Positions 7,301 to 15,802 of a DNA stretch of 20,616 bases are shown piece after piece (the stretch's first letter is position 1; every line of letters starts with the position of its first letter). Position numbers and translations under genes: made by a program. The notes beneath the pieces were generated by a model that did not search any database, was not told where the DNA came from, and saw only the letters and a program-made list of their open reading frames with translations. This stretch comes from CAYPOY01 sp964412395 (GTDB lineage: Bacteria; Chloroflexota; Anaerolineae; B4-G1): NCBI GenBank assembly GCA_964412395.1, contig CAYPOY010000063.1, forward strand, positions 1 to 20,616, in the 5' to 3' direction.

Positions 7301-7588
7301 GGTGGCGACCTGGTTGGCTTCGATCAGCTTGGATTTTCCCAAACGTCCCAACCGCTCCAGGCGGCTGACGACCTGGTTGATGCGGGCCTCATCCAGCCAG
7401 GGCTCGCCGTTCCCATTGAGATTGATGCAGGTTAGCCGATCGCGCAGCCGGCCGGTGAGGAGCACCTGGCGAAAGTTCTCCCGCCCGGTGAGGTAGGGGA
7501 CGCCGGTGTCACCCTCCAGGTAGTCCCAGCCCAGCGCCTGGAGCTGTTGGATGAAGGGATGTTCGACCTGGGTGTATTCGTTGGACAT
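4394..7588 (-). CDS. hsdR: type I restriction enzyme, R (motor/nuclease) subunit
   Basis: A 1064-residue protein, full length for HsdR. N-terminal PD-(D/E)xK nuclease: DLVLFVNGIPLVVVEAKNP near residues 150-168. Superfamily 2 helicase: Walker A GIVWHTQGSGKS near 325, LLVDEAHRSH near 433, IGFTGTP, and motif VI AIARVNRTYG near 712, then a helical C-terminal part. HsdR translocates DNA and cuts far from the recognition site, but needs HsdM and HsdS, which are not in this window. ATG 7588 is preferred to GTG 7597 because AAGGTGA lies 5 nt upstream of it. Two repeats are inserted in frame (5750-5782 and 6844-6887). All catalytic motifs look intact. Confidence 0.93.
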   Translation of the reverse strand: MSNEYTQVEHPFIQQLQALGWDYLEGDTGVPYLTGRENFRQVLLTGRLRDRLTCINLNGNGEPWLDEARINQVVSRLERLGRLGKSKLIEANQVATDLLLKGTPVEGPAGKHVTVRYVDFDHPERNDFLVVNQFRVDPPWATGGRDYIVPDLVLFVNGIPLVVVEAKNPDLEDPLTQAITQLLRYSNRREEVTEPEGAERLFHYAQVMVATCFETARVGTVGASYEHYLEWKDCYPHPRPFPLGGGRESASGQQMLVAGMLCPEHLLDIVRNFTLFTQVSGQTVKIVPRYQQFRAVHKAVVRLTHGQTRREHGEADQRGGIVWHTQGSGKSLTMVFLVRKMRTLPELRRFKVVAITDRVKLEKQLAETAALTGEPLQRAKKVTDFHKLLRQPGAGLVFGMIQKAQSLDEATAQDEDIAPFPTLNESEEILLLVDEAHRSHTSTLHANLMAALPNCARIGFTGTPIIEADKRPTHDIFGPFIDVYTIRQSQQDGATVRILYEGRTAPGDVADGETLDQLFEDMFRERTREELEAIKARYATTGDVLEAEKLIAAKARDMLHHYVTTVLPDGYKAQVVAVSRLAAVRYQAAFVKAQRELVAELENLAKVPNLRKVSDHPLRDALPYLDRIRRSKFVTVISPYHNDPPSWKQWTRQSLQDAAVEDFKKPFDLEKDEGTTAMLIVKSMLLTGFDAPVEQVMYLDRPARGYELLQAIARVNRTYGTKDRGLVVDYYGLAHHLKTALDLYAESDIEGALRPIRDELPLLADRHQRAVSLFTSRGCDLRDTEACVNLLYDARLRAQFIIHLQEFLQTLNTVLPRPEALPYVPDARQLGLVRARAFKRYRDQHLNIAGAEAKVRQLIDEYVIAQGIDTRVPPIDILAADFEEHVGRIRSPRAQAAEMEFAARHHIRRYFQEDPVYYQKLSQRLEQILQTFADNWEARVKALRAFIREYRAAYADLSRKDRSLLPFLRLLTDAAPKGRPTGEERERLAATTVEMVDQIRAEISRVDFWRKPIAQEQLCGQIVRYLDNHDLAPFEQQEALADQILQTARANHTLLVKRETWCNQ
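5750..5782. repeat. 33-bp perfect palindrome inside hsdR
   Basis: Arms AACCTTGCGAAGGTTC (5750-5765) and GAACCTTCGCAAGGTT (5767-5782) are perfect inverted repeats around one central base. The element keeps the HsdR frame and encodes the minus-strand peptide ENLAKVPNLRKV around residue 605. It looks like a short mobile palindromic repeat inserted into the gene. Confidence 0.8.
6844..6887. repeat. C/G-tract palindromic repeat inside hsdR
   Basis: CCTTCC (6848-6853) pairs with GGAAGG (6865-6870) around a CCTCCCAGGGG core, followed by GGGTCGGGGATGGGGG. On the minus strand it encodes PHPRPFPLGGGRES near residues 235-248 of HsdR, a peptide typical of this dispersed repeat class in other genomes (recalled, not searched). 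The reading frame is preserved. Confidence 0.6.
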
Positions 7589-7616
7589 GTTCGTCACCTT
7601 ACTACATCGTTCTCAT

Positions 7617-8624
7617 TTAGGAACGCCACCAGCCGTAGCGGGTGATCAGATAGTCCCTCCACACGCGTAGGGGCTCCGTCACCTGCTCAATAACGGTCAA
7701 CAGGCTTTCAGCAGCAATGGACATGAACCGATCTGCAGGGGCGAGGTATGCCCAGGCTGAGCCCACGGTTCGGCCATACCGGGCGAAAACCGGGACGGTG
7801 AACCGCTCAGTGTAATCTCGGTTCGCTTTGGGCACAACGACGATCACACTGACGATGTCCGCCTCCATCTCACCTTCCCCGTCAAGGCGAGCCTGCTCCA
7901 TCCCCTGGGCGAGCAAGGTGAGCCGCATGAGTTGGTAGAAAGGCTCGACAAAGAAGGCGCGATAATCCGACAGCTCGGGGCGCAGCGTTTTCCAGTGGTC
8001 AAAGGCGTGACGGTAGACGCGAAGCTGAGTTGAGTTGGGGTTGGGTTCCTTGCAAGGGTAATACTCGGTGTACTTCCACTCCCCCAGCACCAGTTGGATG
8101 CGACCATCGTAGCGCCGGAAACGGAAGGCAAAATCGGCACTTGTGGCATTCGCACCACGTGAGCGATTACCGACTTCGCCCAAGTAGTTCTGCGTCCCGA
8201 TCCATTCAAAGGTCAGAAATGGCTTGGTGCCACCCGGAAGTGGCTCGTCTGCTTCAAAGGGCAGCACCTCGGCCAAGTCAGGGAAAAACGGGCGGAAGAC
8301 TTGGGTTAAAGCATCGGGGTGACGTGTGAGCGGCCACAGGCAGTTGACGCAGGCGCTTTGTGAACAGCACAGGTGGTTACTCGGAAGCCCTCGCCCATTT
8401 CCATAGCGGTCGGGGAGGCCATCGTGCCAGGTGATGTGGCGCTCGCGGAAGTAGGTGATGGCCTCCTCCCGGAAACCCTGGTACAGGTTCTCTTCCGAGT
8501 GCCCATCGGCTAGGCAGAATTCTCGCGGGATATTTCTGTATGTCCCGGGCTGGCATGCCGCCGCCGAGAAGAGGCGTGGTTTTAAGGCCTTGTACCGTTC
8601 CTTTTCTCTGGCGCGGAAAGTCAT
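7617..8624 (-). CDS. PD-(D/E)xK nuclease-like protein, PGN_0703 family (putative restriction endonuclease)
   Basis: A 335-residue protein. The likely active site is SADFAFRF (Asp near residue 160) followed by LVLGEWKYTEYY (ExK near 180), a PD-(D/E)xK arrangement. NHLCCSQSACVNCLWPL in the N-terminal third resembles the conserved SSQxxCxN segment of PGN_0703-like proteins, predicted nucleases of unproven activity. ATG 8624 is chosen because AGGAG lies 8 nt upstream; an in-frame extension to 8717 has no family-like sequence and overlaps the helicase remnant. It ends 28 bp before hsdR, same strand, so the two are probably one transcript. Third codon positions are more A/T-rich than in the housekeeping genes, suggesting transfer. 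A cluster of Cys at residues near 85-95 could bind metal. Confidence 0.72.
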   Translation of the reverse strand: MTFRAREKERYKALKPRLFSAAACQPGTYRNIPREFCLADGHSEENLYQGFREEAITYFRERHITWHDGLPDRYGNGRGLPSNHLCCSQSACVNCLWPLTRHPDALTQVFRPFFPDLAEVLPFEADEPLPGGTKPFLTFEWIGTQNYLGEVGNRSRGANATSADFAFRFRRYDGRIQLVLGEWKYTEYYPCKEPNPNSTQLRVYRHAFDHWKTLRPELSDYRAFFVEPFYQLMRLTLLAQGMEQARLDGEGEMEADIVSVIVVVPKANRDYTERFTVPVFARYGRTVGSAWAYLAPADRFMSIAAESLLTVIEQVTEPLRVWRDYLITRYGWWRS

Positions 8625-8713
8625 ACATCGGCTCCTGCAAAACTCACTACTATAGAGATGTCGCTCTGCACCTTCCCGTACATCCCTCCCACTGCCTGGT
8701 CGTTGGACCGGGA

Positions 8714-9133
8714 TCACAGCAACAGTGGATTCCCTTTTGCATCTGCTATGTCGAGGATGATCACGTGCGGCTGCTTACTCAACCACTGACGATTGTTAGA
8801 ACTCAGGCTATCTGTGGCGACACAAAGTAATTTCATCGCACGGCTAAACGCCACATAACCTATCCGAGACTCCTCCTTGCGCTCAGCGCCACTTCCGGGC
8901 CTCTTAATCCATGTTGAAAACTGCTGTGGTGTGGAAGCCACAACCAGGACGGCATCGCGCTCCATACCTTTTGCGCCATGAACGGTTCTCACACTGCTTT
9001 CTATCTCATCCGGCAATGCTATTGACTGCATGGCGGATCTAATGGGGTATTGAGTCTTCTTCTTGAGCTGCTTCCTAATGCTATTTAGCAGCACAAGCTT
9101 GTTTCCTTGCTTTCTCCCACTTATGGCGTAAAG
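8714..9133 (-). pseudogene. 3' fragment of a UvrD/Rep-type (superfamily 1) helicase
   Basis: About 140 residues resemble only the end of an SF1 helicase: SSVRTVHGAKGMERDAVLVV (motif V region, HGxKGxExDAV) and RIGYVAFSRAMKLLCVAT (motif VI, YVAxSRA). The Walker A, Walker B and other N-terminal motifs are missing. Upstream of about 9133 the same frame runs into DNA that codes for TetR in another frame, so the fragment begins at a recombination junction. It lies 89 bp upstream of the PGN_0703-like gene on the same strand and was probably once the first gene of that cluster. Helicases of this type occur in Gabija and other defence systems, but too little remains to assign one. Confidence 0.75.
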
Positions 9134-9377
9134 GCAATCTGCCAAGCAGCACCTCCTCCAGTTGCTGCAGTCGCCACCCGGCCAGGGCGGGCAGAATCGC
9201 ATCCTTGGCTTCGAAATAGTTGAAGAAGGTACCCTTGGCGACGTCGGCTGCCTGGGTGATGTCCTCGACGGCGGTGGCGTCATACCCGTGCTCCCGAAAC
9301 AGCCGCAACGCGGCCTCCATCAGCCGCTGGCGGGTTTCCCGTTTCTTGCGTTCGCGTCGTGAGAGATTCTTATCCAT
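9081..9377 (-). CDS. TetR/AcrR-family regulator, C-terminally truncated
   Basis: The 98-residue frame starts MDKNLSRRERKKRETRQRLM and contains an intact TetR helix-turn-helix (DITQAADVAKGTFFNYFEAK, residues 39-58). TetR proteins are about 190-210 residues; here the ligand-binding and dimerisation domain is lost after residue 83, where the DNA becomes that of the helicase fragment read in another frame. The ending KWEKARKQACAAK is therefore accidental sequence. The protein could still bind DNA but is unlikely to dimerise normally or sense a ligand; it may be a pseudogene. Promoter and operator remain upstream at 9405-9447. Confidence 0.8.
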   Translation of the reverse strand: MDKNLSRRERKKRETRQRLMEAALRLFREHGYDATAVEDITQAADVAKGTFFNYFEAKDAILPALAGWRLQQLEEVLLGRLPLRHKWEKARKQACAAK

Positions 9378-9404
9378 CGCCGTATTGATGACTGCGGAAC
9401 AAAA

Positions 9405-9447
9405 ATGACCCTGGTCATGTTGTACACGATGAGGGGAATATTGTCAA
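9405..9447 (-). promoter_or_regulatory. promoter and palindromic operator of the tetR gene
   Basis: On the minus strand TTGACA (9447-9442) and TACAAC (9424-9419) are separated by 17 bp. Directly downstream, covering the predicted start site, is the palindrome ATGACC-CT-GGTCAT (9405-9418), a plausible TetR operator for autorepression. It lies 28 bp before the ATG. Confidence 0.6.
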
Positions 9448-9477
9448 CGTGCAACGGCCTCACCACTGCCACGCGGA

Positions 9478-9560
9478 GCGTTGAAACGCCCCGCTGATAC
9501 TCAAAACCTGTTGGAAACAGGTTTCGCCAGTGCGTTTTCAACGCACTTCGTGGTATCAGC
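9478..9560. repeat. multi-stem structured repeat element
   Basis: Outer stem GCTGATAC (9493-9500) with GTATCAGC (9553-9560) encloses two perfect hairpins: AAACCTGTT-gga-AACAGGTTT (9504-9524) and AGTGCGTT-ttc-AACGCACT (9529-9547). A smaller hairpin, GCGTTGAAACGC, precedes it at 9478-9489. The element lies between the tetR promoter and a broken transporter gene, and may be a compound palindromic repeat. Confidence 0.7.
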
Positions 9561-10006
9561 CGGTGATTTCAATCATCGGCGGGCAGGACGCCGCGGCATT
9601 GGCATTCGTCGCGATGGGGATGCTCATCGGGCGAGAGGCTGCCCAAGCGGGAGCCGACGAATCGGCGCAGGGAGTGACGTGTAGTCGCCCAGACGATCAA
9701 AGCAAGGAACCGTCCGCCGCGCTGGTCACTGCCCGGGACTGGAAGGCATTCGGCTCGACCTTCGGGTTGCTGTCCGTCGCCGAGATGGGCGACAAGACCC
9801 AGTTAGCCATTCTGGGCCTGGCGGGGAAACGTGCGGAATTCTTTCCTGTCTTTATCGGCGGGGCGCTTGCACTGACCACGGTGACGGCATGCGGAGTCAT
9901 AGGCGGGCAGTGACTTTGTCGACTCATCCCTAAGCAGGTACTCCTCTGGATCTCAGCCGTAGCCTTTGTGGTGATGGGGGTATTGATGAGGTTCAGGGTT
10001 TTGTAA
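9530..10006 (+). pseudogene. UPF0016 / TMEM165-Gdt1 family cation transporter, degraded
   Basis: FGLLSVAEMGDKTQLAILGL is the family hallmark (ExGDKT), followed by FFPVFIGGALALTTVTACGV as a membrane helix. Normal bacterial members have two such repeats and about six helices; only the second half is present, and the frame starts inside the repeat element at 9478-9560, so the 5' half is lost. A TGA at 9911-9913 interrupts the frame, yet the same frame continues with LCRLIPKQVLLWISAVAFVV and ends at TAA 10004-10006, exactly what the last loop and helix should look like. A single TGG-to-TGA change would explain the stop. Family members move Mn2+ or Ca2+/H+; this copy is very unlikely to work. Confidence 0.8.
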
Positions 10007-10050
10007 TGGTTCACGCCTCCTGCTGGTCGGTCGCGCACATTGGAGCGACG

Positions 10051-11196
10051 TTATAGCGCGCTCATCGCCATCTGTATTTCGTGCCGGACGTAGGGGTCCC
10101 CCTCACGCTGCCAGGCATCCTCTAGCGCCCTCCGAACCACCCGTCCACCGATGCGCCCCAATGCCCACGCTGCATGCCCCCGCACCAGCGGTTCCACATC
10201 AGTGAGGGCCATCACCAACACAGGCACTGCCTGCTCGCTTTCCCAGTTTCCCAGTGCCACCGCCACATTACGCAACAGCCGGCGCCGTCTGATACGTAAG
10301 ATGGCGCTGCCTTCGTACCGCTGTCGGAACGCTCCCTCACTCATCTCGATCAAGTCCGACAACACCGGCGCAGCGCGGTCCGGGCCTCCGACCTGAAACA
10401 AACGCCCCTCTGTGGGCATGGCGAACCGCTGCCAGGGGCAGACGGCCTGGCACACGTCACATCCGTAGATCCAGTTGCCAATCAATGGCCGGAGTTCATG
10501 CGGGATAGGCCCCTTCAGCTCGATGGTCAAGTAAGAAATGCAGCGCCGGGCGTCCAGTACGTAAGGGGCAACCAGCGCACCCGTCGGGCAGGCGTCCAGG
10601 CATCGCCTGCAGGTTCCACAACTCGTGTTCATCTTTTCTGGTGTAGGATCAAGTTCGAGATCGAGCAGAATCTCCCCCAGAAACAACCACGACCCCATCC
10701 TGGGATGGATCAGGCACGTGTTCTTGCCGATAAAGCCCAGACCGGCCTCAGCCGCGCAGGCGCGCTCCAGCACCGGCCCTGTATCCACGTAGGCGCGATA
10801 AGTGACCCCGTGCCCTGCCTCAGTGCCAACCTCGCTGCCGATAAAGGCGGCCAATTCTTCCAGGCGGGGCATCATCAGGTCATGGTAATCCAGACCCCAG
10901 GCATAGTTGGAGATCAACCCGCGGGAGGGGTCACAGCTCAGATCAGCGGGCAGAGCGCCGGAATAGTAGTTTAAACCCACACAGACGATCGAGCGCACGC
11001 CCGGTATGATCCGGGCTGGGGCTTCCCGCCGTTCGACCCGGTCTGGTCGAGCCATGTAACCCATCTCCCCATGGTAGCCTTGAGCGAGCCAGGAGCGATA
11101 GTCGCTGACATGCGGGGTAGGGCGAGCGGGCGCGATGCCCACCAGATCAAATCCCAGGTCGTGTGCTCTGTCGCAAATTCGCTCTTTCAGGCTCAT
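10051..11196 (-). CDS. queG: epoxyqueuosine reductase
   Basis: A 381-residue cytoplasmic cobalamin-dependent enzyme that reduces epoxyqueuosine to queuosine in tRNA, the last step of the pathway. Motifs: YVDTGPVLERACAAEAGLGF and GKNTCLIHPRMGSW (catalytic Asp and substrate pocket), then two [4Fe-4S] clusters, CGTCRRCLDACPTGA near residues 191-205 and CDVCQAVCPW near 243-252. The C-terminal part carries HEAT-like repeats (VRGHAAWALGRIGG, YVRHEIQMAMSAL). ATG 11196 is the best start: an in-frame TTG at 11232 lies inside the -35 box. No Shine-Dalgarno is seen, and the promoter predicts a transcript starting at the ATG. Divergent from the TPR gene. Confidence 0.94.
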   Translation of the reverse strand: MSLKERICDRAHDLGFDLVGIAPARPTPHVSDYRSWLAQGYHGEMGYMARPDRVERREAPARIIPGVRSIVCVGLNYYSGALPADLSCDPSRGLISNYAWGLDYHDLMMPRLEELAAFIGSEVGTEAGHGVTYRAYVDTGPVLERACAAEAGLGFIGKNTCLIHPRMGSWLFLGEILLDLELDPTPEKMNTSCGTCRRCLDACPTGALVAPYVLDARRCISYLTIELKGPIPHELRPLIGNWIYGCDVCQAVCPWQRFAMPTEGRLFQVGGPDRAAPVLSDLIEMSEGAFRQRYEGSAILRIRRRRLLRNVAVALGNWESEQAVPVLVMALTDVEPLVRGHAAWALGRIGGRVVRRALEDAWQREGDPYVRHEIQMAMSAL

Positions 11197-11203
11197 TTTA
11201 TCC

Positions 11204-11232
11204 AGTATAGCCCCACCCCGCCCCCCTGTCAA
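11204..11232 (-). promoter_or_regulatory. queG promoter, predicted leaderless transcript
   Basis: TTGACA (11232-11227), a 17-bp G-rich spacer and TATACT (11209-11204) on the minus strand. The expected start, 6-8 nt beyond the -10 box, falls at about 11198-11196, the first base of the queG ATG. Confidence 0.75.
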
Positions 11233-11235
11233 TAG

Positions 11236-11264
11236 TTGCGCAAGAACGCCTCTTGTTCTATACT
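11236..11264 (+). promoter_or_regulatory. promoter of the TPR gene
   Basis: TTGCGC (11236-11241), 17-bp spacer, TATACT (11259-11264). Its -35 box is only 3 bp from the -35 box of the divergent queG promoter. The leader would be about 13 nt and consists almost entirely of the ribosome binding site AAGAGGTGAT. Confidence 0.65.
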
Positions 11265-11283
11265 TAGGATAAGAGGTGATGTC

Positions 11284-12357
11284 ATGAAGCTAACACGCTC
11301 GCAACTCATCATGCTCATCGTCCTGGGCGTGCTGACCGTCGTGATTTGCGGATGCCTGATAAGCACCGTCGTGCGGAACTCTCAGCAAATTTCACATGTG
11401 CTCGCGCCTGCGGCTACCACGTTACCGTCACCGGTGGCCCAGACCGAGGAGCCAACGGTTTCTCCAACCGCTACCGCCTCCCCCACTCCCACACCTATCC
11501 CCACGCCCACCCCCACCGCGCCTCAGACGCGCTACGATCTCCAGGTGGCGGGTGACCCGGAAAATCCCACACTGCGCTTACAGCGGGGACACGCTTACAT
11601 CGAACTCTGGGCTTACACCTACGCGATAGAGGACTTCGACGCTGCCATTCGCCTGGACGAGACACTGGCCGAGGCCTACATAGGGCGTGGTGAGGCCCAC
11701 TTTCATCTCAAGGAGTGGAGTGCGGCCCTGGAGGACTTTGAGCAAGCGCTGGCACTGAATCCCGACCAGGCCGATGCCCACGCCTGGCGCGGCTATCTGC
11801 TCTCCGAGCAGGGAAAGCCCGAGCCAGCGCTCGAGGCCCTGCGTCAGGCTGTCGTACTCGACGCGACGGATCCAGCCAACCTCCTCCGGCTGGCCCAGGC
11901 GCTGCTGCGCAGCGGAAATCCCGGTGAAGCGAAGATAGTATACACGACGGTGCTGTCGTTGGAGGTTAGCTCCACCGAGGCACACGTGGGACGGGCGATG
12001 GCTATGGCGGAGCAAGGCGACTTCGACGCAGCGCTGGCCGACCTGAGCAGCGCACCAGCCATCGCGCCGCATGACCCGGTGGCGCTGAACGGACAGGCGT
12101 GGTTCTACGCCTGGTACCTACACGATCACCTGGACGAGGCGGAGCAACTGGCACAGCGGGCAATCGCCTGGGCAGAGGGCGACCTGGAACGGGCACGCTA
12201 CCTGCACACGCTAGGCTGGGTCTACTACGAACAAGGGAGATACGAGGAGGCAGAGGCGACACTGGAGGAAGCGGCCGAGTTGGCGACAGTCGAGGGGGAG
12301 GTGGTATACGGGGAGATTTCGGAACACCTGGAGGAGGCAAGGACTGCACAGGAGTAA
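11284..12357 (+). CDS. membrane-anchored TPR protein
   Basis: A 357-residue protein. Residues 8-30 form an N-terminal membrane segment (LIMLIVLGVLTVVICGCLIS), followed by a Pro/Thr-rich linker (SPTPTPIPTPTPTAP, residues about 55-82), a common cell-envelope spacer, then five or more TPR units (AYIGRGEAHFHLKEWSAALE, ALALNPDQADAHAWRGYL, YLHTLGWVYYEQGRYEEAEA). The TPR domain is probably outside the membrane, serving protein-protein contacts. The ICGC segment is only a poor lipobox, so a lipoprotein is possible but not favoured. ATG 11284 has AGAGGTGA just upstream; the frame extends upstream to 11236 only through promoter sequence. It ends 2 bp from the convergent uvrA stop. Partner unknown. Confidence 0.85.
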   Translation: MKLTRSQLIMLIVLGVLTVVICGCLISTVVRNSQQISHVLAPAATTLPSPVAQTEEPTVSPTATASPTPTPIPTPTPTAPQTRYDLQVAGDPENPTLRLQRGHAYIELWAYTYAIEDFDAAIRLDETLAEAYIGRGEAHFHLKEWSAALEDFEQALALNPDQADAHAWRGYLLSEQGKPEPALEALRQAVVLDATDPANLLRLAQALLRSGNPGEAKIVYTTVLSLEVSSTEAHVGRAMAMAEQGDFDAALADLSSAPAIAPHDPVALNGQAWFYAWYLHDHLDEAEQLAQRAIAWAEGDLERARYLHTLGWVYYEQGRYEEAEATLEEAAELATVEGEVVYGEISEHLEEARTAQE

Positions 12358-12359
12358 CG

Positions 12360-15365
<3,006 letters not shown>

Positions 15366-15382
15366 TCACCCCTATCTACTAT

Positions 15383-15395
15383 CGAACATTTGTTC
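15383..15395 (-). promoter_or_regulatory. SOS (LexA) box of uvrA
   Basis: CGAACATTTGTTC contains GAAC-N4-GTTC, the core of the LexA box known from Gram-positive bacteria. It covers the predicted transcription start of uvrA and lies 18 bp upstream of the start codon, so LexA binding would block initiation until DNA damage. Confidence 0.75.
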
Positions 15396-15398
15396 TTA

Positions 15399-15427
15399 AG
15401 TGTAACACCTCTGCCGCATTTCGTCAA
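15399..15427 (-). promoter_or_regulatory. uvrA promoter
   Basis: TTGACG (15427-15422), 17-bp spacer, TACACT (15404-15399) on the minus strand. Predicted start is near 15392, inside the SOS box. Confidence 0.65.
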
Positions 15428-15458
15428 GGTAAAAACATATTGTAGCACATTCCGGGAG

Positions 15459-15488
15459 TTGGACAAAGCTGGCGCTCTTTGATATAAT
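15459..15488 (+). promoter_or_regulatory. promoter upstream of the small ORF at 15542
   Basis: Perfect TATAAT at 15483-15488 with TTGGAC at 15459-15464, an 18-bp spacer. Predicted start is near 15495, about 47 nt before the GTG. It is divergent from the uvrA promoter, about 30 bp away. Confidence 0.6.
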
Positions 15489-15541
15489 CTGTTTGCCCTT
15501 TTAAACGGTGGCCGCCAACGAGCATCCCGGCCGCCTGGCAC

Positions 15542-15736
15542 GTGTATGAGCATCTCAAAGAAACACTTATTAGCGCTGGCGTGAGCGAGGCGCAGGCGAT
15601 AGCTTTCGCTGATGACTTTTTCTATAGCGAAGAAGCTTGGGGCGATCTGACGATCATTGACAATCACAAGCGAGCCATTGATGCACTGATCGCGGCGCTG
15701 CTTGACTCCGAGCTTGTGGGACTAAGCAGCGAATGA
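15542..15736 (+). CDS. small hypothetical protein (64 aa)
   Basis: Starts at GTG 15542 with MYEHLKETLISAGVSEAQAI and continues with an acidic, helical-looking sequence (FADDFFYSEEAWGDLTIIDN, then AIDALIAALLDSELVGL). No family recognised, no membrane segment, no cysteines. There is no convincing ribosome binding site, which weakens the call, but the frame is protein-like and a promoter with a perfect -10 box lies upstream. It stands between uvrA (divergent) and the metallo-hydrolase gene (same strand, 66 bp downstream) and may be co-transcribed with the latter. Confidence 0.55.
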   Translation: MYEHLKETLISAGVSEAQAIAFADDFFYSEEAWGDLTIIDNHKRAIDALIAALLDSELVGLSSE

Positions 15737-15802
15737 CTAAGCCGTCCCCTGCATGGATAGCAGCGTGAGTAACCAGCAAGTCCACCGTCGAGGAGATCAA
15801 CG

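Noticed and set aside
4397..7435. Long plus-strand open frames (433 and 564 codons) opposite hsdR
   Set aside because: They mirror the GC-rich codon pattern of hsdR, show no recognisable domains, and the minus-strand frame has every HsdR motif.
7617..8717. Longer start of the PGN_0703-like gene at 8717
   Set aside because: The extra 31 residues show no family-like sequence and overlap the helicase fragment's stop; ATG 8624 has AGGAG at good spacing.
8714..9133. Active Gabija-like helicase gene
   Set aside because: Only the last helicase motifs remain, with no Walker A or B, and no GajA-type nuclease was found, so a system name is not justified.
9478..9560. tRNA or tRNA-like cloverleaf
   Set aside because: Stem sizes and loops do not fit: there is no T-loop, D-loop or anticodon pattern, and only two hairpins lie inside the closing stem.
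9400..9600. Manganese (yybP-ykoY) riboswitch ahead of the UPF0016 gene
   Set aside because: UPF0016 genes often carry this riboswitch, but I could not find its conserved internal loops; the region is explained better by palindromic repeats.
9911..9913. TGA read as selenocysteine or tryptophan in the UPF0016 frame
   Set aside because: No selenocysteine insertion hairpin was evident, the family has no selenoprotein here, and other genes in the window use TGA as a normal stop. The gene is also 5'-truncated.
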